Both the position numbers and the translations under genes were made by a program. 64,000 bases of DNA from Mucilaginibacter lacusdianchii (GTDB lineage: Bacteria; Bacteroidota; Bacteroidia; Sphingobacteriales; Sphingobacteriaceae). The notes beneath the pieces are model-generated. The model made no database searches, was not told the DNA's origin, and worked only from the letters and a program-made list of their open reading frames with translations. The first letter of the stretch is position 1, and each line of letters begins with the position of its first letter. Location: contig NZ_WSRW01000001.1 of NCBI RefSeq assembly GCF_009770985.1, positions 744,001-808,000 on the forward strand. Reading direction: 5' to 3'. Positions 44,392 through 53,206 of the stretch are shown one piece after another.

Positions 44392-44420
44392 AAAGGCCGC
44401 TTAATTAAGCGGCCTTTTTT
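44392..44420 (+). terminator. Terminator of pyk
   Basis: Eleven-base perfect arms (44392-44402 and 44407-44417), an AATT centre, then a T-run to 44420. Confidence 0.88.
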
Positions 44421-44657
44421 AATACACAGCTGCTACGCAAACCTGCGTCCGCAACTTGTGTATACTACCGAAATGATAGTGCCAGTAAAGCTGTACAATG
44501 CCCATAGCTATGGTTATTTTGTTCCAGATAAGACTACAGTATCCGCTAACAGTTTAACGTAGCTATGCCTTACCTACCCAAAAGCCATTAAATATTATTT
44601 AAGCACTGTAAACAACCTTACAAGGGGAATTATTAAAAACGCAGACTAAAAACAAAA
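44421..44657. other. Intergenic stretch with no recognised feature
   Basis: Lies between two terminators of convergent genes. It has no open frame of gene size and no tRNA-like fold that I can see. It is not strikingly AT-rich. I see nothing in it. Confidence 0.6.
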
Positions 44658-44683
44658 AGAGCCGCCTGTAAACAGGCGGCTCT
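44658..44683 (-). terminator. Terminator of the LruC lipoprotein gene
   Basis: Twelve-base perfect arms (44658-44669 and 44672-44683), two-base centre, with a T-run on the minus strand side. Confidence 0.88.
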
Positions 44684-44715
44684 ACTGCTAATATATTGTT
44701 AGGATCAGCTAATAA

Positions 44716-46851
44716 TTATTTTGAATAAATTTTGCTAACGTCACGGAAACCGGTTGTGGTGTTGCTGTACCAGTCGGTATAGCTTAAGCCGCCTGATTGA
44801 GCCCAATCCAGGAAGTGAGGATAAGCTTTATCAATGCTTTGCAGCTCAACAGGGTATTTAAATTCGCTGGTGAAGCTGATAGCCCATGGCCAGTTTTCTT
44901 TGGATACATAATATTTGGTAGTTGGTGATGAAGCGTCATCATCGGTACCAAACAATTTGCTATCTACTTTATCAGTTGGTGCGTAACCTGGCAGGTGAAT
45001 TTCATAACCACGGCGCATGTTGCTGATCAGGAACGGATTGAATGTTGATGGCTGTAAGCTTGATTGTGCAACTGGCGATACAAAACTAACGTTAAGTGTT
45101 ACAGTAGTACCGGTTACTTTAGCTTTGTCTGGATAAGTATTGATAAAGAATGAGTTATCAGCATTTTTCAACACGGCATCCTGGGTGTCAAATGCAATAA
45201 GCACTGCTTTGCTTTGACCTGCTTCGGTACCATTACCGTTAAAAGTAAGGTAACCTTTAGGTGTTAATTGACCACTTACTGATTTAACTGCTGATGAAGC
45301 AATTGGCAATTGTACACCAAAACCGTTTTGGAAAGAAGCACCTGAAGCCAGTGGTACAAAATCAGCTTTTAGATCAACCACTTCATTTTTAGCGTTACTG
45401 GTAAAAGTGTAGCGGCAGTTAACCACCATATCGTTCATGTCATAGTCACCTTTTTTAGGCCAGTTATCTTCGAATGCAATGCTGGCATAAGTGTTTTGTG
45501 AAGGATAGTAGCTTACATAAGCACGGGTTGGATCATTAGGAAAAGCATCTTGTTCATCTTGTACACCATCACCATCAGTATCGCCACCTTTATCAATAGC
45601 AGGTACATCAACACTTGAAATTGCATCCGTAACGCTTGAAGTAGTGTAGAATACCAAGTCGTTGAAGTCTTCATCTGATGTATAACCGTTAACGTTAGCA
45701 CTAGGCGTAGTACGGTTACAATCTTCAAAACCGGTTAGGTACAATTTATGCACATCATCATATAATACAACAGCATGTTGTCTTTTACCGCTGGTTGAGC
45801 TTTCAGGGTTTAAGCTATTTTGGCTATAGAATTTTTGTGCGGTATAATCAACACCACTACCAGTCCAGGCATCTTGAATTAACACGAAAGCAATAGTAGT
45901 ACCGGCATCAAAGTTGCCTAATTTAACTTTGTCGCCAGCTCTTAAGCCACCGCCAGAACCATAACCTGATGCATTAGGGAATACATAAGTAATTTTATCA
46001 ATTGCATTATAAAGCGTACCACCCGAAGTTCTGGTAGGCGGATTGTTGGTTCTGTAAGTATAATAAGCTAATGTGCTCTGATAACCAGCACCTTCAGCCA
46101 CAAAAGTTACATAAATATCTGATTTAGACGTAACGTTGATAGTAGATACGGCGCTATTTGACAGATACTCAGGATGTGAGGCAGTTAATGGTTTACCTTC
46201 TGGTAACGATGCGTTGATGTACGATAATAAGGAAGCATCAATTGCGTCTGGTGTATTTTCCAAATATACCGGACGGCCTAAGCTTTTGGTATATGGGCTA
46301 GTAGTAACAAAAGCATTGGTTGATGTATAAGCACCAGGATAAGCATAATCGGTACTTAAATAACTTTGAGCAGCGTACTTAGCAGAAGATGTACCAGTAG
46401 GCGTTTCTTTTGAATTGATAGCATCCGGAACAATAGAACCGCTATAACCATCTTTACCGCCAATTGTAGCGCTGATGGTGTTATCGCCTGCAATATTGGC
46501 TAGTGCATTGCGCATTACACCTACGTAAGCGGCATCGATAACCAACTGGCCGGCTGATGACGGTACAGTAACTGTACCTTGCAATACACCGTTACTGTTG
46601 GTTACACCTTTAAAAATTACGTTGTCTGTACCTGGCAGCATTACACTTACTACTACACCAGGTAAAGCCTGATCATTGTTGGCTTTTAAAGCTACATTCA
46701 GATTTACGTTTTTAGAAGTAGAGAAATTGAAGCCATCCGGCGCAATTTTGTTTTGTGGAGTAATCCCCTCCTCTGTCCTTGAGTTCTCTTTCTTACAAGC
46801 AGAAAGCCCAACTATACCCGCTAACAAGGTATAAGTAAATAGTTTGTTCAT
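44716..46851 (-). CDS. LruC domain-containing lipoprotein
   Basis: The 711-residue protein carries a lipoprotein signal (lipobox VGLSAC, C19). The middle region contains a DUF4114-like part (about 300-400: FVLIQDAWTGSGVDYTAQKF, TSDEDFNDLVFYTTSS). The last third is the LruC/DUF4842 domain (about 430-705), beginning with a calcium-loop-like DTDGDGVQDEQDAFPNDP and including YDMNDMVVNCRYTF. LruC proteins are exported Bacteroidota proteins of unknown role. The promoter (46910-46917) has a good -7 box and a leader of about 55 bases. Confidence 0.88.
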   Translation of the reverse strand: MNKLFTYTLLAGIVGLSACKKENSRTEEGITPQNKIAPDGFNFSTSKNVNLNVALKANNDQALPGVVVSVMLPGTDNVIFKGVTNSNGVLQGTVTVPSSAGQLVIDAAYVGVMRNALANIAGDNTISATIGGKDGYSGSIVPDAINSKETPTGTSSAKYAAQSYLSTDYAYPGAYTSTNAFVTTSPYTKSLGRPVYLENTPDAIDASLLSYINASLPEGKPLTASHPEYLSNSAVSTINVTSKSDIYVTFVAEGAGYQSTLAYYTYRTNNPPTRTSGGTLYNAIDKITYVFPNASGYGSGGGLRAGDKVKLGNFDAGTTIAFVLIQDAWTGSGVDYTAQKFYSQNSLNPESSTSGKRQHAVVLYDDVHKLYLTGFEDCNRTTPSANVNGYTSDEDFNDLVFYTTSSVTDAISSVDVPAIDKGGDTDGDGVQDEQDAFPNDPTRAYVSYYPSQNTYASIAFEDNWPKKGDYDMNDMVVNCRYTFTSNAKNEVVDLKADFVPLASGASFQNGFGVQLPIASSAVKSVSGQLTPKGYLTFNGNGTEAGQSKAVLIAFDTQDAVLKNADNSFFINTYPDKAKVTGTTVTLNVSFVSPVAQSSLQPSTFNPFLISNMRRGYEIHLPGYAPTDKVDSKLFGTDDDASSPTTKYYVSKENWPWAISFTSEFKYPVELQSIDKAYPHFLDWAQSGGLSYTDWYSNTTTGFRDVSKIYSK

Positions 46852-46909
46852 ATAGAATTGTTATTTATGCAATAATTAATAGTTATTACTCATTAGGCAA
46901 CTTGTGTTC

Positions 46910-46917
46910 CAAACATA
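46910..46917 (-). promoter_or_regulatory. -7 box of the LruC lipoprotein gene
   Basis: On the minus strand TATGTTTG matches TAnnTTTG, and TTG of CTTGTAATC lies about 18 bases upstream as -33. Confidence 0.55.
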
Positions 46918-47429
46918 TAATCTGTTGATTACAAGCTGTTTAAATATTTTTTTTAATTTTTTGAAGTTATTTTTGGGGTATTTTTCCCACGGGATGGGGA
47001 GATATAGTGGGAACACATATCCACTTAGTTTATTACATTTTGCAGATTATTAGGATAAGAATGGCGCTTATTTAACACCAAAATATAACCTGTTTGCAAT
47101 TTTGCTACAGACAGACACAGTGAAAGATCAACCAGATGCTGTTGAACTTTTAAGCAATAAAAACGTAAAGCTTTTTTCATATAAACGGTGTATTAATAAT
47201 TGCTATTTCTTTATAGTTAACTTTATTTACTATAGATGACTTAATTGATCAATTACACACCTTTATACGGTTACATTTACGTTCAGGTTACTATTACTCT
47301 TAATGCGTGTAAAATAATTACCTATAACTATATATTAATAACAAGTATGATATATAGCAAAACAAGGTAAATGAAAGATTGAGGAGATACCACTGAGTTT
47401 AAACAGCGAAAAATTATTGAGCATAAAAA
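46918..47429. other. AT-rich intergenic region of about 510 bases
   Basis: No gene is supported. A small inverted repeat TTCCCAC...GTGGGAA (46984-47013) flanks a G-rich loop GGGATGGGGAGATATA; no function can be given. The rest is AT-rich with many A and T runs. Confidence 0.5.
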
Positions 47430-47449
47430 AAGCCGGCGTTAACCGGCTT
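47430..47449 (-). terminator. Terminator of the BlaR1-TonB gene
   Basis: Seven-base arms AAGCCGG/CCGGCTT around six bases, followed on the minus strand by a T-run, only a few bases beyond the stop codon. Confidence 0.75.
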
Positions 47450-47453
47450 CTAT

Positions 47454-49154
47454 TTATTGTTTATTGGTGATGACAAGTATCACTCCTTTTTCGCCTTTCG
47501 CTCCGTAAAGCGCTGTTGCTGTTTTATCTTTCAGTACTGATATGCTTTTTATTTTTGAAGGTTCTAACTTCTGAAGCTCTATACCGGATGGCATTTCTTT
47601 ACCATCGATAATAACCAACGGCGATGGGTTGATGTTAAACTTTGCTGAATTATTTTTTTCCAGTTCGTTTAAATGACCCGTATTTTCATTTTCAGTCTGA
47701 TCGTTCTTAAATGTGATTTGCTTTGTTGCAAACCGAATCTTTTTAATTGTAGTATCTGGTTTAGGCACATCATCGTTTGCCATAGTGAAAAGGACAGGTA
47801 CCGTATATTGCACTCTTACTTTATTACCGTTTTGCACGCCGGGTATCCAGCTAGGCGAACGGGCAATTACGCGCACCGCTTCCTCTTCCAATCCGCTGCC
47901 CGGTCCACGCAGTGAATGCACATCAGACAATGAGCCATCCTTTTCTACCACAAAGGTCACAATAACCCTGCCTTGAATATTATTATCGCGTGCAGTTTTA
48001 GGATACCTTATTTGCTGCCCTAAAAATTGGTAAAACTTTTCTATTCCCCCCGGAAATTCCGGTGTATGTTCTGCCGAGGTAAATACTTCGTTGTGCTGAT
48101 CCTCTATATTGCCAGACTTATTTACTGACAATGATTTTTTATTAATTAAACTTTCGGCAGGCTGTTTTATGTTGCGTTTTGGTATATGCCCACTAGTCAG
48201 TACTGACGGCCACGAACGTTGTATAATACTAGCAGGCGCTGTATTTACTATATCTTCTGCAGGCAGCAAAGAAGCATTGGCTGGTAGCTCGAATACCTGC
48301 TCTGCTTTTTGATGAATGTCTTTAACTACGCCGCTGTTGCTTATAGTAGCTGATGACAGGATAACCATTAAAGCAAACAACGGTGCAGAAAAGCCATATT
48401 TAACCAATGCCATGCGGTTTGACCGGCTTTTTTGCAACATCAAGATACGTTGCTTCAACATGCTTTTATTAAAAAACGGATTTAACAAACCATGTACAGG
48501 CGCATTAAAGGTTTGGCTCAGTAGCAGCATAGCATATTCGGCTTTGCTGGCACCGTCTTTAAGCGCATCCCTATCAGCAATATATTCATGAATGTTTTTG
48601 ATGGCGCCGCGATACAGGTACACTATAGGGTTAAACCAGTTTACAATCATCACAGCCTCAATCAGTAATACATCTGCCGAATGCCACTGGCGGGCATGCA
48701 CCTGCTCATGTGCCATTATTACATTATGCTGTGCAAGCGCTTCATCTACTTTTATTTTTTTAAAAAAAGACCAGGCACCATCGCCGCTTTGAATAAAACG
48801 CCTTAAAGCCAACAACTGCCATAACAGCTTACAAGTAAGTACAATAATGCCGGCGATATATATAAACAGCATCACTTGCCCTAAGGTAATATGCTGATTG
48901 CCCTGACCGGGCGTTATGGCGTATATAAATTGAGGACTTGCCTGGTAAATGGTTTCCCTTACTTGTTGCGTTATCAACCATTGCTTTACCCGATCCAATT
49001 GCACCAGTGGTATACCAAAGGATAGCAGCGCTGAGCCCACCAAGTAAATGCGGTTAAGCTGAAAAAACGTTTCGCGCCGCAACAATAAAGCGTAAAACCC
49101 GAAAAATAAAATCAGGTACAGGTTAGACAGCAGTAGGTAATGCCACCAGGTCAT
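47454..49154 (-). CDS. M56 (BlaR1-type) metallopeptidase fused to a TonB-like and plug-like tail
   Basis: The 566-residue protein has several N-terminal membrane segments (about 1-120), the zinc motif HEQVH at 149-153 with E166, and a further membrane segment near 255-270. Residues about 350-465 form a TonB C-terminal domain (EFPGGIEKFYQFLGQQIRYP, EEAVRVIARSPSWIPG) and the last about 60 residues resemble the plug region of TonB-dependent receptors (VIIDGKEMPSG, SISVLKDKTATALYGAKGEKGVI). With BlaI directly upstream it should sense a signal and cleave the repressor. The same TonB-plug tail is found alone at 51163-51813. Confidence 0.9.
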   Translation of the reverse strand: MTWWHYLLLSNLYLILFFGFYALLLRRETFFQLNRIYLVGSALLSFGIPLVQLDRVKQWLITQQVRETIYQASPQFIYAITPGQGNQHITLGQVMLFIYIAGIIVLTCKLLWQLLALRRFIQSGDGAWSFFKKIKVDEALAQHNVIMAHEQVHARQWHSADVLLIEAVMIVNWFNPIVYLYRGAIKNIHEYIADRDALKDGASKAEYAMLLLSQTFNAPVHGLLNPFFNKSMLKQRILMLQKSRSNRMALVKYGFSAPLFALMVILSSATISNSGVVKDIHQKAEQVFELPANASLLPAEDIVNTAPASIIQRSWPSVLTSGHIPKRNIKQPAESLINKKSLSVNKSGNIEDQHNEVFTSAEHTPEFPGGIEKFYQFLGQQIRYPKTARDNNIQGRVIVTFVVEKDGSLSDVHSLRGPGSGLEEEAVRVIARSPSWIPGVQNGNKVRVQYTVPVLFTMANDDVPKPDTTIKKIRFATKQITFKNDQTENENTGHLNELEKNNSAKFNINPSPLVIIDGKEMPSGIELQKLEPSKIKSISVLKDKTATALYGAKGEKGVILVITNKQ

Positions 49155-49163
49155 AAGCTTAAG

Positions 49164-49535
49164 TTATTTATCTTTAAACTTTTCTATCAGTTTCATAATC
49201 TCGTCAGCCTCTTTCACATCAATCTTTTCTTTCTGCACAAAAAACGAGAACATCCGTTTTACCGAATTATCAAAATAGCCGGTCAGTAATTTATCGGTAG
49301 CAAAATTTTGATATTGGTCTTTGCTAATGATGGGATGATATTCGTGACTTTTGCCAAAGGCCGTATGGCCCACAAAACCTTTTGTTTCCAGTATTCTAAT
49401 AATGGTTGATACGGTATTGTACGCAGGCTTAGGCTCGGGTAATAAATCAATTACATCCTTTACATAGCCTTTTTTTAGCTGCCAAAGCACATGCATAATC
49501 TGTTCTTCTGCACGGGTTAGCTCTTTAATTTCCAT
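49164..49535 (-). CDS. BlaI/MecI/CopY family repressor
   Basis: The 123-residue protein has the BlaI helix-turn-helix fold: LTRAEEQIMHVLWQLKKGYVKDVI and TVSTIIRILETKGFVGH. It begins the two-gene unit with the M56 protein, separated by nine bases. Its target may be its own promoter, given the palindrome at 49608-49625. Whether the system responds to beta-lactam, wall damage or metal is unknown; no beta-lactamase gene is nearby. Confidence 0.93.
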   Translation of the reverse strand: MEIKELTRAEEQIMHVLWQLKKGYVKDVIDLLPEPKPAYNTVSTIIRILETKGFVGHTAFGKSHEYHPIISKDQYQNFATDKLLTGYFDNSVKRMFSFFVQKEKIDVKEADEIMKLIEKFKDK

Positions 49536-49607
49536 ATTTAAATTTAATTTGATAGCCCTTAAAAACTTATCTATACGGGCAAAAACACTTTTATACTTAT
49601 AAAGCTA

Positions 49608-49625
49608 CAACTAATTTCTTAGTAG
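49608..49625. promoter_or_regulatory. Candidate BlaI operator
   Basis: Inverted arms ACTAA/TTAGT around TTTC, with further partial symmetry AC/GT outside, about 75 bases upstream of both the blaI-type gene and the divergent beta-CASP gene. It resembles neither the classic TACA/TGTA box exactly nor any other known operator, so this is a weak call. Confidence 0.3.
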
Positions 49626-49700
49626 TCAAATTTTTTCGAGAACTGAACATTTAAGGTAGGCAATAGTTGTTACTGTGTTAACCAGATACAAACGACATAA

Positions 49701-51089
49701 ATGCATATTACTTTTCACGGCGGTGCCAGAAATGTTACTGGCAGCAAACACATTGTACAACTGAACGATGGCACTAGTATTTTACTGGATTGCGGCATGT
49801 TCCAAGGCTTGGGCGAAAAAACAGATGATTATAACGACCACTTGGGCTTTAACCCACTTAAGGTGAATTATATGATTTTGTCGCATGCGCATATTGACCA
49901 TTGCGGGCTTATTCCTAAACTGGTAGCCGAAGGTTTTAAAGGCACTATATATTGCACAGCACCTACTATGGAACTGGCGCAGATTTTACTGCTCGACTCG
50001 GCCAAGATACAGCAACAGGATGCCGATTACACCAAAGGCAAACAAAACCATGAAGAAGCTTTATATACCGAAGAAGATGTAATAGAAGCTATGCACCTGT
50101 TTAAAATTGTTGAGTATAATGAGGAGTATGAAATAACGCCGCGCATCAAATTTATGCTGACAGATGCCGGCCACGTCATTGGCAGTGCAGCCATCCATCT
50201 CACTATTTTTGAGGATGCCAAAACTACGCAGATTACTTTTAGTGGTGATGTTGGGCGCTACGGCGATTTGATATTGCGCAGTCCGCAAAAGTTTACCCAA
50301 GCCGATTACATTCTGCTCGAATCAACTTACGGCGATTCATTGCACAAAGATCTGGAGCCTATCGAAGACGCTCTTCAGCAAATCATACACGAAACTTGTA
50401 TCATCAGAGGCGGTAAAGTTATTATCCCAGCCTTTAGCGTAGGCCGTACGCAGGAAATTCTGTTTGCCTTGAATAACCTGGAGTTGAAAAATCGCTTGCC
50501 TGATGTACCTTATTATGTAGATAGCCCGCTATCGGAAAAAGCCACACAAGTAATAAAAGATCACCCGGAAGAATATAACAGCCGGGTAAATAAAATTATG
50601 GAAGTAGACGACGATCCGTTTGCTTTCAAAGGACTTAAATTTATTCAATCTACTGAAGAATCTATTGCATTAAATGATGATCCTCGCCCTTGCGTTATCA
50701 TATCATCATCAGGTATGGCCGAGGCAGGCAGGGTAAGGCACCACATCCGCAACAATATCAGCAACACGAAGAATACTATTTTAATGGTAGGTTACTGCGA
50801 GCCTACATCATTAGGCGGTCGTCTTATTCGTGGCGACAACGAAGTGTACATTTTTGGCGATAAGTACCAGGTACAAGCACAAGTTTGCGCCATTAAATCC
50901 ATGAGCGCCCATGGCGATTACGAAGATTTGCTGCGATTTTTATCATGCCAGGATCCGGCACAGGTTAAAAAAGTGTTTTTGGTACACGGCGAATATGATA
51001 CCCAACAGAATTTTGCCGAACGTTTAGCAGAAAATGGTTTTGCCAATGTTGAAATACCATATCAACATCAAAAAATAGAACTAGAATAA
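49701..51089 (+). CDS. Beta-CASP metallo-beta-lactamase fold ribonuclease
   Basis: The 462-residue protein has the metal motif HAHIDHCG at 62-69 near the N-terminus, an inner beta-CASP domain with SSSGMAEAGRVRHHI, and a C-terminal HGEYD. These match CPSF/RNase J-type enzymes that process RNA 3' ends, and it is commonly annotated as an MBL-fold RNA nuclease. The exact substrate is unknown. It is divergent from the BlaI gene and convergent with the TonB-like gene. Confidence 0.9.
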   Translation: MHITFHGGARNVTGSKHIVQLNDGTSILLDCGMFQGLGEKTDDYNDHLGFNPLKVNYMILSHAHIDHCGLIPKLVAEGFKGTIYCTAPTMELAQILLLDSAKIQQQDADYTKGKQNHEEALYTEEDVIEAMHLFKIVEYNEEYEITPRIKFMLTDAGHVIGSAAIHLTIFEDAKTTQITFSGDVGRYGDLILRSPQKFTQADYILLESTYGDSLHKDLEPIEDALQQIIHETCIIRGGKVIIPAFSVGRTQEILFALNNLELKNRLPDVPYYVDSPLSEKATQVIKDHPEEYNSRVNKIMEVDDDPFAFKGLKFIQSTEESIALNDDPRPCVIISSSGMAEAGRVRHHIRNNISNTKNTILMVGYCEPTSLGGRLIRGDNEVYIFGDKYQVQAQVCAIKSMSAHGDYEDLLRFLSCQDPAQVKKVFLVHGEYDTQQNFAERLAENGFANVEIPYQHQKIELE

Positions 51090-51110
51090 ATAACCGCTTT
51101 GTTTACTAAC

Positions 51111-51149
51111 TAAAACGGGGAGTGCCTGCAATGAGCACTCACCGTTTTA
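51111..51149 (+). terminator. Terminator of the beta-CASP gene
   Basis: A stem with a two-base internal mismatch: AAAACGG..AGTGC pairs with GCACT..CCGTTTT around a nine-base loop, with T-run. The mismatch lowers certainty. Confidence 0.65.
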
Positions 51150-51162
51150 ATAGCTTACCGTT

Positions 51163-51813
51163 TTAGTTTTGCTTGGTTATAATTTCAATGACGCCGTTCT
51201 TTCCATTGTCGCCATACTTGTCGGTAGCCATTGTATCTTTCAGCACGTTGACGCTTTGTACTTTGTTCACATCAAGTGATGTAACCTGCTCAGAAGTAGC
51301 CGGCTTGCCATCAATTACATAATAAGCGTTAGGCATTTTGCTAGTTAATTTATTTTGGCCAGAAGGTTTAAGCATTTTCCCATCCAAGCTAAATACAATA
51401 GGCACTGTATACTGTACCCGAACCATTTTGCCATTTTGTGTTCCAGGTTTCCATTTAGGTGAGGCTGACACCACACGAACAGCCTCGGTAGCGAAAGATT
51501 CATCCGACGAGCGTAATATCTTAACATTTGATAAGGCACCGTCTTTTTCTACTATAAATGTAGCAATCACCTTGCCTTCCATCTTTTTTTCACGAGCTTC
51601 AGCCGGGTATTTAATATTGGTGCTTACATACTTAAAAAACTCATTCATCCCACCCGGAAACTCGGGCGTATGCTCTACCGATGTAAATACTTCGTTGTGG
51701 TCACTATCTGCCTCTTGAGCGTAGCTCATGTTAAAATTGAAAAATCCGGCGATAAATAATACCCAGAATGCATATTTAGCAATCAGGGCCCGATTAATGT
51801 TTTTTGCTTTCAT
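51163..51813 (-). CDS. TonB-like energy transducer with a plug-like tail
   Basis: The 216-residue protein has one N-terminal membrane/signal segment (about 10-32: LIAKYAFWVLFIAGFFNFNMSYAQ), then the block NEVFTSVEHTPEFPGG (about 40-55), a TonB C-terminal domain (to about 150), and a tail AYYVIDGKPATSEQ...NVLKDTMATDKYGDNGKNGVIEI. The same block and tail end the M56 protein at 47454-49154, so one probably arose from the other by duplication. A canonical TonB would have a proline-rich linker; none is seen here. Confidence 0.85.
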   Translation of the reverse strand: MKAKNINRALIAKYAFWVLFIAGFFNFNMSYAQEADSDHNEVFTSVEHTPEFPGGMNEFFKYVSTNIKYPAEAREKKMEGKVIATFIVEKDGALSNVKILRSSDESFATEAVRVVSASPKWKPGTQNGKMVRVQYTVPIVFSLDGKMLKPSGQNKLTSKMPNAYYVIDGKPATSEQVTSLDVNKVQSVNVLKDTMATDKYGDNGKNGVIEIITKQN

Positions 51814-51889
51814 AATTAAGATTTTAACTAAAAACTTAGGTAAAGTTAAAACTAATTATTTAGTTATACAACACTCATGAGTTAAAATT

Positions 51890-52243
51890 TTAAAGAGCTG
51901 GTAATACTTTATTTACAACCTTTATTTTAATATGACCTATGCTTGCAAATAGGTAATCTATTATCTTTTGTGCCCAAATTTTGTCAATATCTAGATTGTC
52001 CACTCTAATTAATTTATCATTGATATCATAAATAAGAATCCTATTATGATGAATTTCAACTTGTTTTACCATTAGCAAATCAAATGCGTTTTGATGGCCT
52101 GTAACAAACATCTTATTTGCCTTAATTTCTAAACGTCCATTTGGTAAATGGTAAATGCCATTTAAAATAATAAGTACGCCTACAAGAAAAATAACTATAA
52201 TAAAGTAAGCGTTGATCAACACTTTAAAATAGCATAATAGCAT
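51890..52243 (-). CDS. Small one-span membrane protein, unknown
   Basis: The 117-residue product begins with a hydrophobic segment (about 5-30: CYFKVLINAYFIIVIFLVGVLIIL) and ends with a soluble domain. I do not recognise it. It lies 17 bases from the next gene on the same strand. Codons are AT-rich compared with neighbours. Confidence 0.65.
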   Translation of the reverse strand: MLLCYFKVLINAYFIIVIFLVGVLIILNGIYHLPNGRLEIKANKMFVTGHQNAFDLLMVKQVEIHHNRILIYDINDKLIRVDNLDIDKIWAQKIIDYLFASIGHIKIKVVNKVLPAL

Positions 52244-52260
52244 ACATGTAATTAATAGAA

Positions 52261-52503
52261 TTACACCAATGAAATAGCCGTTATTTTTGTATATCCATCA
52301 TTATAGGTGGGAAATAATAAATAACCCGCCTTACCAAGGCGGTAATTAATATTTTGGTATATAGCATAGATAATTGTTAACAGCCAGATGGCTAAAAGGC
52401 ATTGATTTATTATAGGGACATCAATGTAATTAACACTAAATATAAACAACATATAGGATGAAACCCCTAATATCGTTTTCAGGTCTTCTTTATATTTATT
52501 CAT
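52261..52503 (-). CDS. Small two-span membrane protein, unknown
   Basis: From ATG 52503 the product has 80 residues. Two hydrophobic segments (about 10-30 and 35-52) are visible. I do not recognise it. With the gene at 51890 it forms a small AT-rich two-gene unit. Confidence 0.6.
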   Translation of the reverse strand: MNKYKEDLKTILGVSSYMLFIFSVNYIDVPIINQCLLAIWLLTIIYAIYQNINYRLGKAGYLLFPTYNDGYTKITAISLV

Positions 52504-52664
52504 GTGATTAAGTTGGTTGAGTACAAACATATAGTATCTGGTTTAATTAGCAACTAGCAAAAGAGGCGCAAAACTTAAACCGGCATGCATGCCTCACACC
52601 CAAAACTTCGTGTAATTATTTACGCTTTAGAGCACACGGTTTTACGCCGATTTGTTCTTATTAA

Positions 52665-52685
52665 TTATCTACAAATTGTTGATAA
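52665..52685. promoter_or_regulatory. Near-perfect 21-bp palindrome
   Basis: TTATC-T-ACAA-A-TTGT-T-GATAA: both arms match except at one mirrored pair and the centre. It is about 70 bases upstream of the gene at 52754 and may be an operator. Confidence 0.35.
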
Positions 52686-52753
52686 TAAGTTTTCTCAATA
52701 GTTAAACATAGCGTCGTCATGGCGGTTGTACTTACTCACAAAACATATACGCC

Positions 52754-53110
52754 ATGTCAGAAACTAAGTCGGAAGAACAACATTTAGAAAAAACAATTGA
52801 AGCTTTAGAACACAGCATCGAGAACGAATCGGCCACAGGTTCGTCTACCAGCATCAACAGCTGGATCAAAACCCTGTCAGACCATAAAGGTTACCAAACC
52901 ATCGTGCATGATTTGGAAAAATTAAAAGAAGCCATTGCCGATAAGGATGGTAAAAAAGTATATACCTTGTTAGAAAAACTGGGTAACGAAACCGTAAAAG
53001 CAGCCGAGAAGGCAGACGGCAAAGAGAACACCGCCATTAAAAAGTTAGGCAAAACTTTACTTAAAGGATCAAAACTAGTAGAAAAGCTAGTGGGCAAAGA
53101 CGACAAGTAA
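52754..53110 (+). CDS. Small charged protein, unknown
   Basis: The 118-residue protein is rich in lysine and glutamate with helical heptad-like leucines: LEKTIEALEHSIENE, IVHDLEKLKEAIADKDG and KKLGKTLLKGSKLVEKLVGK. No signal peptide or membrane segment. It looks like a two-helix or coiled protein. I do not recognise it. It ends just before the very long palindromic terminator. Confidence 0.75.
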   Translation: MSETKSEEQHLEKTIEALEHSIENESATGSSTSINSWIKTLSDHKGYQTIVHDLEKLKEAIADKDGKKVYTLLEKLGNETVKAAEKADGKENTAIKKLGKTLLKGSKLVEKLVGKDDK

Positions 53111-53162
53111 TTATAACATAAAAACGGCTGCCAAATATTTGGCAGCCGTTTTTATGTTATAA
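53111..53162. terminator. 52-bp perfect palindromic terminator
   Basis: Two 26-base arms (53111-53136 and 53137-53162) are exact complements; as RNA it would fold as a long stem with a short apical loop. It lies between convergent genes (52754 and uvrA) and the arms include both T-run and A-run. Confidence 0.85.
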
Positions 53163-53206
53163 TATATTTAAGCTTTCTTAAACGCAAAGAAAATTAAAGG
53201 TGAAAT

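Noticed and set aside
46984..47013. G-rich inverted repeat TTCCCAC...GTGGGAA
   Set aside because: A seven-base stem with a 16-base loop but no T-run and no gene nearby; too weak to call a terminator or riboswitch.
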